DNA of 64,000 nucleotides from Anseranas semipalmata (Eukaryota; Chordata; Aves; Anseriformes; Anseranatidae), in NCBI GenBank assembly GCA_013399115.1, contig VXAA01005268.1:62001-126000 (forward strand), given 5' to 3'. Below the pieces are notes generated by a model. That model saw only the letters and a list, made by a program, of their open reading frames with translations. It ran no database searches and was not told the DNA's origin. Made by a program: the position numbers and the translations under genes. Positions 26,630 through 40,080 of this stretch are shown here, piece after piece. Each line of letters opens with the position of its first letter. Position 1 is the first letter of the stretch.

Positions 26630-27090
26630 GGCGCCTGCTGATGCGAGTGCATCGGATGTGGCCGAGCAGGAAGGGAGCTTGGAGACACTCGCTGCTGCTT
26701 TTTCTTCAGCAGCCTTTTCACGTCTCATTAAGCAATGTTTCACAGATAGCTTCCAGACTAGCTAGCAGGGCTCCTGCGAGAAATGAGTATCCTCCAAAAA
26801 CTTCCCAAAGCTTTCCACTGATGCGATTAGCTCTTCTGAGACTCTTGCTTCCCGCGCAGCTTGCGCTCTCATGCGAGCTCTGCTCGGTGCTGCTGCACGG
26901 AGAGACCCGACCCGACCTTCGTCAGGCTGCGGTGGCACCGGCAGGGAGCTCAGGGAGCTGCAGGGACTCCATCGCCCGCTGTGCTCCACATGGATGCGCT
27001 CAGCTCCTGCCACGGCCAGCCTAACTCCGGCCAAGCCGAGCGGAGCATCCCCCTGCTACAGCCCGGTCTGCAGCGCTGACGAGCTGACCG
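26630..27090. promoter_or_regulatory. CpG-rich patch, largest in the window
   Basis: About 30 CpG in 460 bp, including dense runs around 26900-26960 and 27030-27090. Several overlapping frames stay open for 70-127 codons on both strands, the usual effect of GC-rich sequence with few stop codons; none shows a domain. Placed near the middle of the gene, it could be an intronic promoter or enhancer. No transcription start motif can be fixed from sequence alone. Confidence 0.35.
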
Positions 27091-28689
27091 GGCCCTATTT
27101 CAGTCCGAGTGCTCAATTCCTTGCTCCGTGTGTTATTTTACAATGGTAATAGCAGAGAAGGGAAAATTATGGGCCAGGTTTATCATGGGTAAAGACACGA
27201 AGCCGTTCATTTCCTCCAGTCTTATTTTCTCACTTCTGCGCACAGAGCGATAGAGCAGATTTTATGGTTTGCCCGCGAGCGCAGCTCTGTGATCACTTTA
27301 AAGCAATCTAAGATAAATCCAACAGTCTGCAGGCTTAGTTTTTGCTTAGGTCAGTGCAGCTCACTCCACAGCCAGCAATCACTGGTGCCAGGGCAGGGGA
27401 CGTGGTGGGAGCAGTGACTCCCTCCTGATTCCACCATTTAAGCAAGCACTGACTAATTGCAGGACCTGCCAAGCTATGGGAAGGCTGCATTTCTAATATT
27501 AAATAGCACAATACAACCGCTTAAAACGTGCGTCAAACAAAGCAAAAAGCAAATGGCATGTTCTGCCTGTGAAAGACATTGTCACAAGAAATCTTTTTTT
27601 TTTTTTACCCATTAGAAAGTATTCATCGAACTTAATGAACAATCTTACTAGTAACAAAAAGAGATGGTACACTTTGAAAAGCGTTGCTCACAAAAGCTTG
27701 AATATGCTATATCAACACCAATATATTTACTAAAAAACAACACAAAAACCCCCAAAACAAAGCCAGTTACACAATGCCTGGAGGGCAGCAGAGTTGAGTC
27801 TTAGAAAATAAAGTGAAAAATCTGAAAAATCGATTTGCTGCAGCCTGAAAAGAAACCAGAAACTTTGAACAAGCCAAAAGAGATTTCACGCTCCACCTAC
27901 ACCCAACCTAGATGAGAAGGGGGAAATTTGTTTCAAGGCAGTGTTTACAGTTTTCTTTCAGTAACAACAACAACAAAAAGGGAATAAATCACAACCTAAA
28001 ACAAATACAACCCCTAAGTTACTGTTACTCTAGGCAGTCCCATCTGATTTATAACCATGACTTCTACACAGATTAAAAGTCACTCCAGAATTTAGTTTGT
28101 GGAAAAATGTGCTGTCTCCCTGTATGGTGATGCAGAGCTTTTCATTGCTCTTCTGCTGGTGAAGCAGCTGTGCAGCACCCATCTTCATTTGCATGACATT
28201 TTACATTTATGTAGTTAATGCTAATTACTGCGGAGGTGGATGTATTTATTTTTCTAAATCTATTTCAGTAGGAAATGATTAGCCATGTCTGAAAGCTGAA
28301 CTGCACTACAAATACACATGGTGCTTTGTAGCTGGTAACGACTGGCTCCACTTGTCCAAGTGAATTCGTGCTCAAATCCTACAAAAGCAGAGGACATGAC
28401 ATCTAAGCACTTATTAATGAACATCAAGAATAATGGTTTTGGCTTTCTTACATCTTGTATTAGTTCAGGTGTGGCTGCCTTTGCCTTTTATCAGGAGATA
28501 TCCTGACTCCAGCTGTGTTTTTTTTTTCCCACATGTGTAGAAACCTATATTGTAACAACATCTACAACATAAATTAATTTACATTCTAGTTTTCACAGTT
28601 GCTTAGTTAAGGTGAGAGAAACTGGACCACAGCCTTCAATTATTTTATCATTCTTTTTCATACCAAAGGTTTTGTATGGCATATCATGC

Positions 28690-28709
28690 TTTGTTTTGTT
28701 TTGTTTTTG
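28690..28709. repeat. (TTTTG)n microsatellite
   Basis: About four imperfect copies of ttttg on the plus strand. Confidence 0.8.
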
Positions 28710-29439
28710 TATCTTGCAGTCTTCTGGTGGAAATGTTCCATGTTTTTCAAGGATAAAACCTTTAATATAACTTTGGGGTCACTTTCTCTCTCTTCGCTAT
28801 ATTAAGGGGTGGTAATACAATGGTTCTTTACTGTCAAGAAAAGCAGATACATGCATTTTTATTGACTTCGTTAGTACATAGAATGGGACCTCAAACTCGG
28901 ACTCGTAAGTAGCTTGCGATCTCTGGGTCCGTGGAGCTGGGACTGAACAGAGACTTCCACCAGGGCTCATCTCCCTGAATTCTGGCCCTGGAATGCATCA
29001 GGAGCCTCTCCTGGGGACACTCACTTCTGGTTCTGGGACATCACCTGGATCCGGTGGGAATTTCCTGCATCTCCTGGAAGCTAAGTTATTTTAATGGACA
29101 GCAAAGTCTACTTTCCTGCCATTTCAGATGTGCCATATAGTACCTTTCAGAAACTTCCAAATTCAAATCAAAATCAGTTTTGCCAGTATATATATTGAAG
29201 ATGCTTCCAGAACTCATTTCTCTCATGGTTAGGCACCTTTTTCTGTTTCCCAGTCTAAATTTACTGAGAGCAAGCTTAAACATTAATTGTTCCTGGATCA
29301 AAATACAGTTCTCAAGTAAAAACAATTATTTTCTCCCCCTTGATATATTCACATAGAAAACCCCAAAAGCTTCTCAGATTTTATTTCGCTGAGATAAATG
29401 AATCTAGGTCTCCTAATTTTTTGTCTTAAGCTCTCTTAG

Positions 29440-29700
29440 TCTCTAGCCCTTCTCTGTACGTAGACTGGTGTGAGATCATTTTCCATGAGCTTGAATGTCC
29501 TCAGTGGTTTGGAATGCTCTAGATTAGATCTCACTGGGGTTTTGTACAAACAGGACAAATACTGTCCTAATCCCCCTAAATACCCCTCTTTTGATGTCAC
29601 CTAGAACACTATTTGCCATTTCACTGCGCCATCAAGCTGGTGGCTCATCCTCATTTTTGCAGTCAAGACTGGGATTCAAATCCCCTTCTCCATATCCAGG
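29440..29700 (-). mobile_element. Ancient CR1/L3-like LINE fragment (possible)
   Basis: The order of weak blocks on the plus strand (cccttctctgtacg, then gttttgtacaaacaggac, then aacactatttgccatttcac, then aagctggtggctcat) follows the reverse complement of old CR1/L3 reverse-transcriptase sequence. Divergence is high and the borders are guesses. No intact frame remains. Confidence 0.4.
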
Positions 29701-32700
29701 AGTTCTCAGGTTATCGCCAAACTTGTGGATGCCAGTCTTTAAGCACATCTCTTTGGACATAAGTGACCCGGTTCTTTCAGTACAACACCTTTACCTTTGC
29801 TCTCTGTTAACAGTGCCTCCCGAAATAACAGTGTCAGCCTAATGCCAGTACCGGAGCCAACGCTGTCAAATGATGGTAATTAAACAGGATTAGTTTTAAA
29901 ACCTTGCTTAATGAACTCTACCAGATTCTACTCCAGCATGGTAAGAGCTCTTCATACTACCTGATCCATACTCATTTTGGAACTCTTTCATTAGTCTCCA
30001 TCTCATGCTGTTTAATTGCTGCACCTGCATGTATTGCCACATAAAACCTTGCATTCAAGCCCAGACAGATCGTACCTGCTGTGGTTCCCTTGTCCTAAAA
30101 AATGGTTCTCCTGCACAGACGCGTGTTGCATTTTCCTTCAAGCCCCCTACAACAACTTCTGAAGGAAAGGACAATTAAAGGCCTGTACAATATTGCCATT
30201 TTGCAGCTTGTAGCTGCCCGAATCACTCCAGCTTCTGATGGGTCTCTGTGTTTTTCCCCATTATGACAGCACCTGTGCCCTGAGAGAGTCACACGTGCAG
30301 TTTCAGAAACTGGAAAGATCTGAACTTGAGGCTGGCATTAAAGAGGTTCCCTATGTCCAAATCCACTTCATATTTAAAGCTCTCATTACTTTGCAGTTGT
30401 AATATTGCACCTTCGCTTTCATCTTGGCCTACAGGCACAGCCTGGCCTGCTGGGACAACCACCTCACCTCTACTGTCTACTCTTAATTTAGGAAAAAAAT
30501 AAAAAAAGATTAAATTCCAATTGATAAAAACAAATGAAAACCTCATAGTTACTAGGTCTGATCCCACTTCAGTCACAAGATTGTTTCATGAAGAAAACAA
30601 AAGTTGGCTTTGCTTTGAGGAACAGACTGGACCAGATTAGCTCCAGATCTGGGCTGCTTTATGCTCCTGTGACAAAAAGAAAGCACACAGTATTTTGGAA
30701 AACATCGACTTAAGTATTACACCAAACTTCTGGTTTACAGGCTTGAAGGACAAAAGTAATAAGGTCAGAAAAAAATAAAATCCCTCATAATTAATTAATA
30801 GAATTCAACCGGTAACACTGTTGAAAGTAAAGCGTAATCTTGAAAAAGAACCTAATCTTCAAACAATGAAGATTACTGCTCTTAAGCAATGTTGTGCACA
30901 TAGGATGTCACGTAGCCCTACCACAAGATATGTGGATCTCGTTTTCAATAATACATTTCCTTAGTAAATCCCAACAAAAACAAGGAGTTGCAGAGCAAGC
31001 ACCTCAGAAACTTTTACCTCTCCACGAGCCTGCTCTATACACCAGCTGTAAAAAAAATCAAAATCAACTCAGATAAATACATTCTTATAAAAGAAATAAT
31101 CCCTCATATTTAAGAATATTACAACCACTAGAAGTGTACTGTGCTGCTAAAAATGACTTATTTTAAAATAACTTTAAATTAAGTTTTACAACCAATGGTT
31201 CTAAGAGAGTTACAAATAGTGGCTGTGAACAGTTCTTCTCTGTCATTGTGAGAATCCTACCCAAGGAACTGAACTGACGTGAAAAGAAACAAATTGGTTT
31301 CTGGCCCCAGTGGGGGTGCCATTTATTTGGCCTACAGGAAATTATGTTGCTGGGAGTATGATAAAAGTGTTAAGAGAGCAATTAGGGTTGTCACCTATCA
31401 TATTCCCAGGAGGAAAGTGATGGATCCTCATCGCTGGCCTCCTGTCCTAGACGACGCCTTGGTGATGAATATTGCTATCGCATTAATGGGCAACGAAAGC
31501 AGCTGCAGCCGGAGCTCCTTCCCTCTGTACCCTGACACGGCCACGACTCCCTCCATGACTTTTTTCTGACATTTTCCACCAAAACAGCTTGAGGGACTCT
31601 GACAACTTGCATAAAATAAATTTGACGGCTTAGGTATTTTACCGTGGTGACAGCCTCATGCCTCGGCAGCACTTTGTTATAGCAGCTCTTTTCAACGCGG
31701 TGTTGGGGCAAACTGCGGAGCTACTCTTGTTCTGGACGAACATATACCATCCCAATAAGATGGAATTTATTGCTTCAAGGGCTAGTTTTATATGACATAC
31801 ACTGATGAACACCTGAATATCAAGGTGGAAGACTGAGCAGACAGTGTCAGGAAACACACAATAAAAATCTAAGCAATTACCTCATGTCTTACAGCCACAG
31901 TTTAAAATCATTACACTCCTTCAAGACACTTACTTTTTCCTTTTTGTAATTTAGATCAGTCATGCAGGTATTTAAAAGCAAATTGTGATGAATCCCAACA
32001 TCATGTCTGAAGACTAGGACATTTAACATGGGAAGCAGTAGAACTACTTGCACCAGTAAGTATAAGCAGGTGCAAATTTATGCTCCCTTTCCTTTGCACA
32101 TCCAGCACACAGAAGAATTGCGTTGCAGGACTGCAGCACCACGTTTAATTCACTTAACACTAACTTGCATTTTACTTCAATATATACGAAGAAAACCATA
32201 TCTATCCAGAGCTGGAAAGGGATAAAGTTCAGGCAAGATCAGAATTTGGGCATAAAAGCTATCTCAAACAAACTGCTGGGGGGTTGCTTACGGTTTGTTG
32301 TCGTGTCTAGTTGCTTAAATCCCACTGTTTCAGTAATAGCAGCTACAGAACAAGAATAAAGGATCTTTTCTTTAAGTATGCAGTAACAGAAAGATTAACT
32401 AGACTTTCTTCACTACAATCGTTATTTAGCTCAACTGCCAGCAAACCGCTGCTGAGCAGAGCAGAATTTTAAATATGCTATACTTGTAATTTATGGGTAT
32501 CATTTTTCCTAACTCTCATAAAACTTCACAAAACTACAACAAGGATTACTTTGCACTTTTTTTTTACTACATTGAAGTCTATGTTGTCTCCTATAACCTA
32601 TAAATGCAAACCCTGCACTAAATGACTGATTTTTTATTTTATTTTTATTTTTGAATCTGGCTGCAACTTTCATTTTACCTGCAGCAATCAGAGCAGTGGC

Positions 32701-33014
32701 AAGCCCCGAAATCTTACCTATAGAAGTGAGGTCTATAGCCAAATTATACAGAGTGCTTTTGAATACAGTAGTCTAAGACCCATTCAGGGCCTGCAAAAGT
32801 AATCTGGAAACCTAGAGTTACATTTCTTTACACATATTTTTACTATTGTATTAATATTCACTAATATATTAATATTCAATATGGATTTTGCTTGGTAGTA
32901 CTAGTGCCATACGTGCTCTTGAGATATAAGAGTCTCCACAGGAATGCAATTTCTGCTCAATTAATTTTTTGAGTATGGGAAATTCTGATTCATTCCTGAC
33001 ATAGAAAGTTTTAG

Positions 33015-33055
33015 ATAAAAAAAAACAAAAAAAACAACAAAAAAAAACAACTAAA
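33015..33055. repeat. A-rich simple repeat
   Basis: Runs of seven to nine A separated by single C or CAAC, followed 150 bp later by a T16 run (33204-33219). The two could pair in RNA as a weak A/U stem. Confidence 0.8.
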
Positions 33056-36000
33056 AGTTATCGTCTTCCAAGATTTGAGAAACGTCACATGAGCATTTCC
33101 AGTAAGGTTTCCTACTAGGATTATGTAGGCAAAACAGAGACATCCCTAGGTCAACACTTATCAAACTTTATGATTCAAAGATGTTTTCTTGGAAATATCT
33201 ACCTTTTTTTTTTTTTTTTGAGAAACGTCCATAAAACAACGTAATACCAATTTGTGCTTACAACCAAGAAGTTAAACTTGAAATGTTTGTTAAAAGCTAT
33301 AATTCATCCTTTTTTGTCCACATGCTTGCATGTGACAATGTGTTTGAACAGGAGGCTGGGGTTATTTCGGGCTTTTGGTCCATAATCTGAAATGACTATC
33401 ACTGGCTGAGCCCCATCGTTCATGGTATCACATGGCAGAAACGCGCAGATAACAACGCAAACCAGTCAATAAGAGCTCCCAGGTCCCACAGAAAACACCA
33501 AAGGTAAATAGCTGTAAGAAAATAGGTTTTAACATCTCTGTCTTCACCTTTCATGAAGAAATTATGATTATTTCCTGTTCTTTGAAAAAAAAAAAAAATC
33601 AAATGAACTAATCAGTAACATTTTGTTGAAGTTCCTATCTCCATACCAGTGCTACCTTTCCAAAAGAAAACCTGACCTGAATCCCTTGGTATCATTTTAA
33701 TATGCTCGTTAAAGTCACTAAATGCACAAGAAAGCTAACTATCAGCGGTATTCTGCTAAAGATGCAAGACAGTGTACCACATTTCTGATAACAAGACACA
33801 AATAACAGCTAACAAAAAACACACAAAATTTCCTTTGGCCTTTCTAACCACTGCGTCTGGGCTGGTGAATTAGATACAAGTCAGTCGCAATGCAGAAACC
33901 AAAGCCTAATTTTTCCAAAAGCAGCTAGCACCAGCAAATGTAGCAGACGAACTTGGGAAGCCTGCCTATAAAGCCACAAGAAGTGCTATCCTCCCATCAG
34001 CTGTTCAGCCAGGTGTTAACACTTGAAAGCGCAAAACATCAATTACGAAAGCACAGGAGCATGCAGCCAGGCTGAGATATTTTGCAAAAGCCCTCTCTTT
34101 ATTAATTTTAATCAGCTTTTCTTATTGCTTCAGGGAAACAGAGGGATTATTGGCAGCATCAGGGCATACAGAATACTTGAGAGTCGAGTACTTGTAGGCT
34201 ATTATCTGACGCAGGCTCTGCTCTGCCTTTTTAGCAGGGAAAGGCAGAGAAACTCGCACAGAGCCTCTACTTTCTGCTGTCCCTTGGGGAATCCATCTGG
34301 TTAGGAAGGGAAATCCAATAAAGGCAGAACAGCTGCGAGAATGCATTTAGGAGATACACTACAGATATTCAGCTGAAATCATTTGTTGTACAGTCTTTTA
34401 AGGGTGAAGAGGAAAAAGAGATAAGTATCTCCTTTATCCTGTGCTACCGAGTCGTGCGTGGAACATTATCTGGATAAAACATTGTAATTGCACCGATCTC
34501 ATCACGGTTGGATTCGCTGACATCTCGCCGAGCATCCCGCAGTATGCGCCAGTGATGACCGCTCTGTTAATTCAATCTGAAGGTAAATCGAACACAGCGG
34601 GTGAGAAGGTGCAGGTGGACGAGGGACCAGCGCATGTCATCTTCAGAAAGTCCAACTGAAGTCTTAAAAGCCTGCCTGAAGACCCCACGAAGGTACACAG
34701 CAAAACTTCCTTGCCAGCTCAGGTCTATTAGCAGTCACAGCTTTTTGGATGAAGTTGCAGTAATTCAGTTGTAGCAGATGATCTGTCAGGGAGACATCAG
34801 GTCACTGGTGCCGGGGGTTCTTGCAAGGTTGGTTCATTCCCTCCCAAGCCTACTCCTTTCCTGTTCACTGTCTTCACGATTTTTATGAACTGCTTGAATT
34901 CTTAGGAGACTATCTCCATCAGGACTGCACGAGTCTGTGCTACATTCAGCACAGCTCCTGCAACAAAAGTATGCTACTGCATAGAGCCATCGTGGGGAAA
35001 ACACAGCTTCTTCCAGTTTCTCCCAGACCCCCCAAATCCTTCTTGACTTCTCCCATTGCAAAGCAAGCAGGACAGAGGCCGCAGTGCTCACGCAGCACGC
35101 TCATAGCACTAGAAGTCAAAACGCGAGGGACAGAAGGGGCACAAAGGAGGAGCCAGTCTTAGATTTGTGTGCACGTTTGGGCTGTACCAGTTTTTCTTGC
35201 GTGATCCATACTCATCGTGCAACACTCCTCTGGCTTGCAGCTGGTAGAGTGTAAGGCAAGGATGCAGTCCCCCAAAATAACAGTATCTAGGTAGTTAATG
35301 AGTAGGTAGCTAATAGCTACTTATTTGCCAAATCTATTTAATGACTTAAACCAGCTATTCCTGTAATTAATCAGTAACGAAGCAGTGTCTCACTAGCAAG
35401 TCATCACTCATGGTGCCCACGTGAAACAACTCAGAAGTACGAAGTGACCAATGTTTTCTTTGAAGGAAAAGCTGTCCTCCAAGTGCACTTGTACCCTACC
35501 ACACACACTACATTGCTATTCTAAACAGCCAACAAGAGTGCTTTTAAGGTATATTAAATGCTAATTGTCACACTCAAGGACAATTAAATTGGGGGCAAAT
35601 TGAAAGAGTTCTACAAACTGGAGCTGTGCACGCTCGCTTTGCACAAGTTACCCATCTACCATCCTTCATCAGATAATATAAAGCTAGACAAAGCCAAAAG
35701 ACAAAGAAACTTGCTCATGTAAAGAGGAAATCAACTAACTGTGTACAGATTTCCTCAACATAAGTGGTGGTGCAGTTGAACAGAGCAGGTGTCAAATTTT
35801 AATAAGTTTTGAAGATGACTAAGATGACTACGTATCTGCACATGCATATTATTGTTGCTTTTCTAATTCTTTTTATATTTTACATTTGATAAGATGCTAT
35901 TTTGAAAGTATTAAGCCACAAAATTTTGCAAAGATTACTTGCAGAAAAGTAATTTGCAAAACAGCAGCAAGAGAATTTGGCATACAGAGCCACATGAGAC

Positions 36001-38330
36001 GGGGTTTGACCCATTTTCTTTGTGAAGCACTCTACAGCTGCACTTTAGCATATTATTTAATAAGTAACCAGAGATAAATACAAACAGGGAATAGAAAAAA
36101 AATCACACTTTCAAATAATTACCTCACGTTGGGATATATTGATACTTTAACCTTGTTAAAGAATCAAAGACTTTGGTGGGAACAAAGTCCTATTATTAGT
36201 AAACCGATTCATTTTCAAAACATATTAATGAGCAGAATGTCATCCAGTTAAATAGCATGAATAAAATCTGAGATCAAAGTCTAGCTAATGAAAACAGATG
36301 CTCTTCTGATTAACTTGTCCAGAATTAATCAGATTAAGAACTTGGGGGTTCTGTTTAGTTTTGGCTTAAGCTATATAACTCAAGGAAGTCTAGTGAAATA
36401 TTTTATTTGAATAAAATTACAGGAATTTGTTACGTGTCTGTCTTTACAGCTTATTCGGACCAAACTGCCACCAGAACAGACGGCTTACAGAGACAGGGCC
36501 CAGTGAAGCAGGAAGGAGGCAGACGTCTTGCACCTCTCTCGTTCTGGCTACAACATCACTATGACATGCACAAAATAGCTTTTAATTTTTTCAAATGGAA
36601 ATTGGAAAAGCAATGCAAAAGCTGCTTCTCCCACTCTATATTACCAAAAGATGACCGGGACAGTCACTTAGACTGGAACCTATGGACAAGCCACAAGATA
36701 CCTCCACAGTTCAAAACTGAAAGCATCAGTGACCGTCTCCGTATGTTCTTCTGGACCTGGGGAAGAAAACACGTTGCTTTGCAATCTGCATAAGTAATGA
36801 AAGCTCATTTCCAACGAATCTGTGTATTTTGTTCTAGGAATCAGGGTAGGAACCTACTTATACCTTATTTTTTTCCTTTCAAAATTGGACAAAGCTAGCG
36901 TGAAGGCTCAAAACCTAGCACTGCACGGAGAAATAAAGACAAGGAAATCACAGAGGTAGGAAAGGACAACCGAACTGGATAAGCAGCATTTCCTTGGGCT
37001 TGGAGAAAACTCAGACAGGTCCTTTAGCCTTTGCTAAGTGTATATGCACCACATGGTATGGCATACATCCTGAGTGAAGCCCATGTGCAGTCTCACATTA
37101 TTGTGGAAGCTGTGAAACCCACGTCCAAGACCTACCTCTTGGTTAGTTCCTACAACTTCCAGGAACAGTGGGTGAGGGGACCGATTTCAGAAAAGATGGC
37201 ACAACCTGCAAGCAGAGAGTTATCGCCCGATAGGTCCCGATCCACTGGTGTCATAGAAAGACCAAAAACTACAACAGATAATGTCAGAAACGAACGTTTG
37301 CAAAGAATCAGGGCAGTAATCAGCAAAAGTCTGCAATGCTACTAAGCGAACAAATTTTAGCAAGGCCTTATCAAAGCCTAGAATCAAACCTGCCATCTTT
37401 ATTCTAAGCTGCATGCTCACTAGTAACATGCTTCCTATCAGCTGGGCTGCTCGTGCTGATTTTGTGGTTGGAGTACTAGAAGAGACCATGGCTCCTGCTG
37501 CCCTCTGAACATGAGAAATCCTATTATTCTCATAGTTTCATAAATCTCATCACATGTTCATAACACCAGAATGAGATAAAATTCATGCCGATGAGCACAA
37601 TAAATTCCAGCATACTGGATGACTTCATGTATAAAATGATCCAATAAACCATGCCTATGGAGATGAATACATACCATCTGTTGGTGTAGTTTCACACTAT
37701 GAAGTTAGCTCTGCTGTTTGTGAAAAATAACCTCCAAGAAGCGAGTACTTTTTTATTCTAGCTGAATCTGAAATGTAAAGGTTTGCCTATGTGGCACAGC
37801 AGTGCTGTGCAGATAACACAGCTGACTTTGAACATCCTAAATGAGTCAGGGGACCGTAAAGTCTCACTCTGCTGGCCCAGGGCTCTTAAGGACACAAAAC
37901 CAGCCCGCTGGATTCCCGTATGGCTGCTGGCACATATGTTGACTAATTCCCTGAACATGGTGGTTTTCTTTTTTTTTTGTAAAAGCAACATTTTTCAAAT
38001 AAACATGACTGCTTTCCCCTCGTGTTTTTAGAAATGAGAGGGAACTTAATCATATATATTCAAATATTCTTTTTGGTTAGAAGAGCAAAGGAGAAGAGCT
38101 AATATTGCAAAGCACAGCATTAAAGTGCAAATAATTTGAAACACCATAGACGCCTGAGTATGTAAACACTGCCAACAGCACTGTCACCAAAATCGCTGGA
38201 ACTTCACGTGTAAACAGAGGACTTCTGCAGCTGCTGTATAAAAGGGGGTATCAACAACAAAACTTGGGAAAAGAGGGTCTAAATTAAAGTGTCCTTTCTG
38301 TGGTTGACTCATCTCCCTTGGGTACTGATA

Positions 38331-39085
38331 GTATCATAGAGTCACAGAATGGTTTGGGTTGGAAGGGCCCTTAAAGCTCATCTAATTCCACCCCCCCTGC
38401 CATGGGCAGGGCCCCCTCCCACCAGCCCAGGCTGCCCAAAGCCCCATCCAGCCTGGCCTTGGGCACCGCCAGGGCTGGGGCACCCACAGCTCCTCTGGGC
38501 AGCCTGGGCCAGGGCCTCACCGCCCTCATGGTGAAGAATTTCTTCCTAATGTCTAATCTCAGTCTCCCCTCTTTTAGTTTAGAGCCATTACCCCTTGTCC
38601 TATCACTTCACCCCCTGACAAAGAGTCCCTCCCCAGCTTTCCCGTAGCCCCCCTTAGGCACTGGAAGGCCGCTGTAAGGTCTCCCCGGAGCCTTCTCCTC
38701 TCCAGGCTGAACAACCCCAGCTCCCTCAGCCTGTCTCCACAGGAGAGCTGCTCCAGCCTCTGGTCATCCTCATGACCTCCTCTGGACCCACTCCAACAGG
38801 TCCATGTCCTTGTGCTGGGGCTCCAGAGCTGAATGCAGCACTGCAGGTGGGGTCTCATGAGGGCAGAGCAGAGGGGGACAATCACCTCCCTCACCCTGCT
38901 GGCCATGTTCCTTCTGATGCAGCCCAGGGTACGGTTGGTTTTCTGGGCTGCAGGCGCACATTGCCGGCTCACGTTGAGCTTCTCGTCAACCAACACCCCC
39001 AGGTCCATCTCCTCAGGGCTGCTCTCAATCCATTCTCCACCAAGCCTGTATTTGTGCTTGGGATGATATCTTGAGGTCAATATCT
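38331..39085 (-). mobile_element. CR1 LINE, 3' part, about 750 bp, inactivated
   Basis: The longest CR1 copy here. On the minus strand, 39080-38574 encodes the C-terminal part of the CR1 reverse transcriptase ([20 protein letters not shown], then [20 protein letters not shown] and [19 protein letters not shown]). The frame then shifts: compared with the CR1 consensus I remember, one base is missing near plus 38648-38658, and a TGA follows in the original frame. The 3' end carries the avian tail (reverse complement of atagagtcacagaatggtttgg). It is truncated at the 5' end near 39085. It belongs to a different CR1 subfamily from the copies at 14.9 and 53.5 kb. Confidence 0.93.
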
Positions 39086-39869
39086 TGACCTTGGAGAGAA
39101 AATGAAGAAATGCAAATTGTGAACCGTTCCAATGCTTCTCTTGAATGCTGGGAGGAACACAGTGTCACAGTGACAGTGTCTCACCACTAAATCAAAGCTC
39201 CTGACAATTAAAATACTTCCTTCCAGACTTTCACTGTCCTTAATCTGGGATCTCTATATGGGAAAAGTATCTTCTACTTTCATAGAAGGAAGGGGAAAAA
39301 AAAAAAGAGGAAAAAGAGGGCTATAAGGTTAACTAAAATACTTCAGCTTTAAAACCATAAAACATTTTATAAATTAGCTTGCATTCCTCTGGGATTCCGT
39401 GGCTTAGAAAGGCAGTATCTTTATCTGTAAAAAGAAACTTTGCTCAAGGACACATTCTGGTGTTAGTTTAAAACCTAAATCTTTTATAATATTTTTGTAG
39501 CATCAGAGCAAAAAAACAACAGCACAAAAGGCTCAGACTTTCCCACTGTTCAAAATACTTTCATCTCTCTTACGTAGAAAGATCTCTCAAAGAATGCCAA
39601 GTTAGTTATTAGCATCTTTCTCAGAGTCTCCAGGATCCTACCCAGAAAGGCCACAGGATGCAATTTTTAAGATTCAAATGTATATTGTGATGCATATATT
39701 GATCAACTCCTTGGCTCTTGTGGACTCCCCTGAAACCCATGCAGATTAGATACATCCCCATTTTCATTACAATAAAATACTGGGCTCGGTAGCTTTTTGA
39801 AGCTACAATAATCCCTGTTAAATGCCAGCCTGTTTGTTTTAAATTAAATCTGTTGGTATTCCTTCCCAG

Positions 39870-40080
39870 GGAATTTTTTGAAAACAGCAGCTACAAGTTG
39901 TCGTTTAGGAAGTTCAGATTGGACATGCTGAAGAACTTCAGAAAAACTTCTTCGTTCACAGAGTTGTACAGTACTGCAGCAGATCAGCTGGTGACCGACT
40001 CTCCATCATCCTTGGAGATTTTCAAGATTAGGCCAGAAAAGGCAATGACGAATTTGATCCAGCATTTGCGATAAGCCCCA
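39870..40080 (+). mobile_element. Degenerate CR1 3'-end fragment (possible)
   Basis: The plus-strand frame includes FRKFRLDMLKNF, SFTELYS and SPSSLEIFKIRPEKAM, resembling the CR1 C-terminal pattern (RLDM-KNFF, FTE, SPSLEIFK). Several insertions and substitutions break the match, and the diagnostic 3' tail is not seen. It lies about 800 bp from the larger minus-strand CR1 and in the opposite orientation, so it is a separate insertion. Confidence 0.5.

Noticed and set aside
36407..36793. Plus-strand frame of 128 codons
   Set aside because: No similarity recognised; the composition looks like translated intron.
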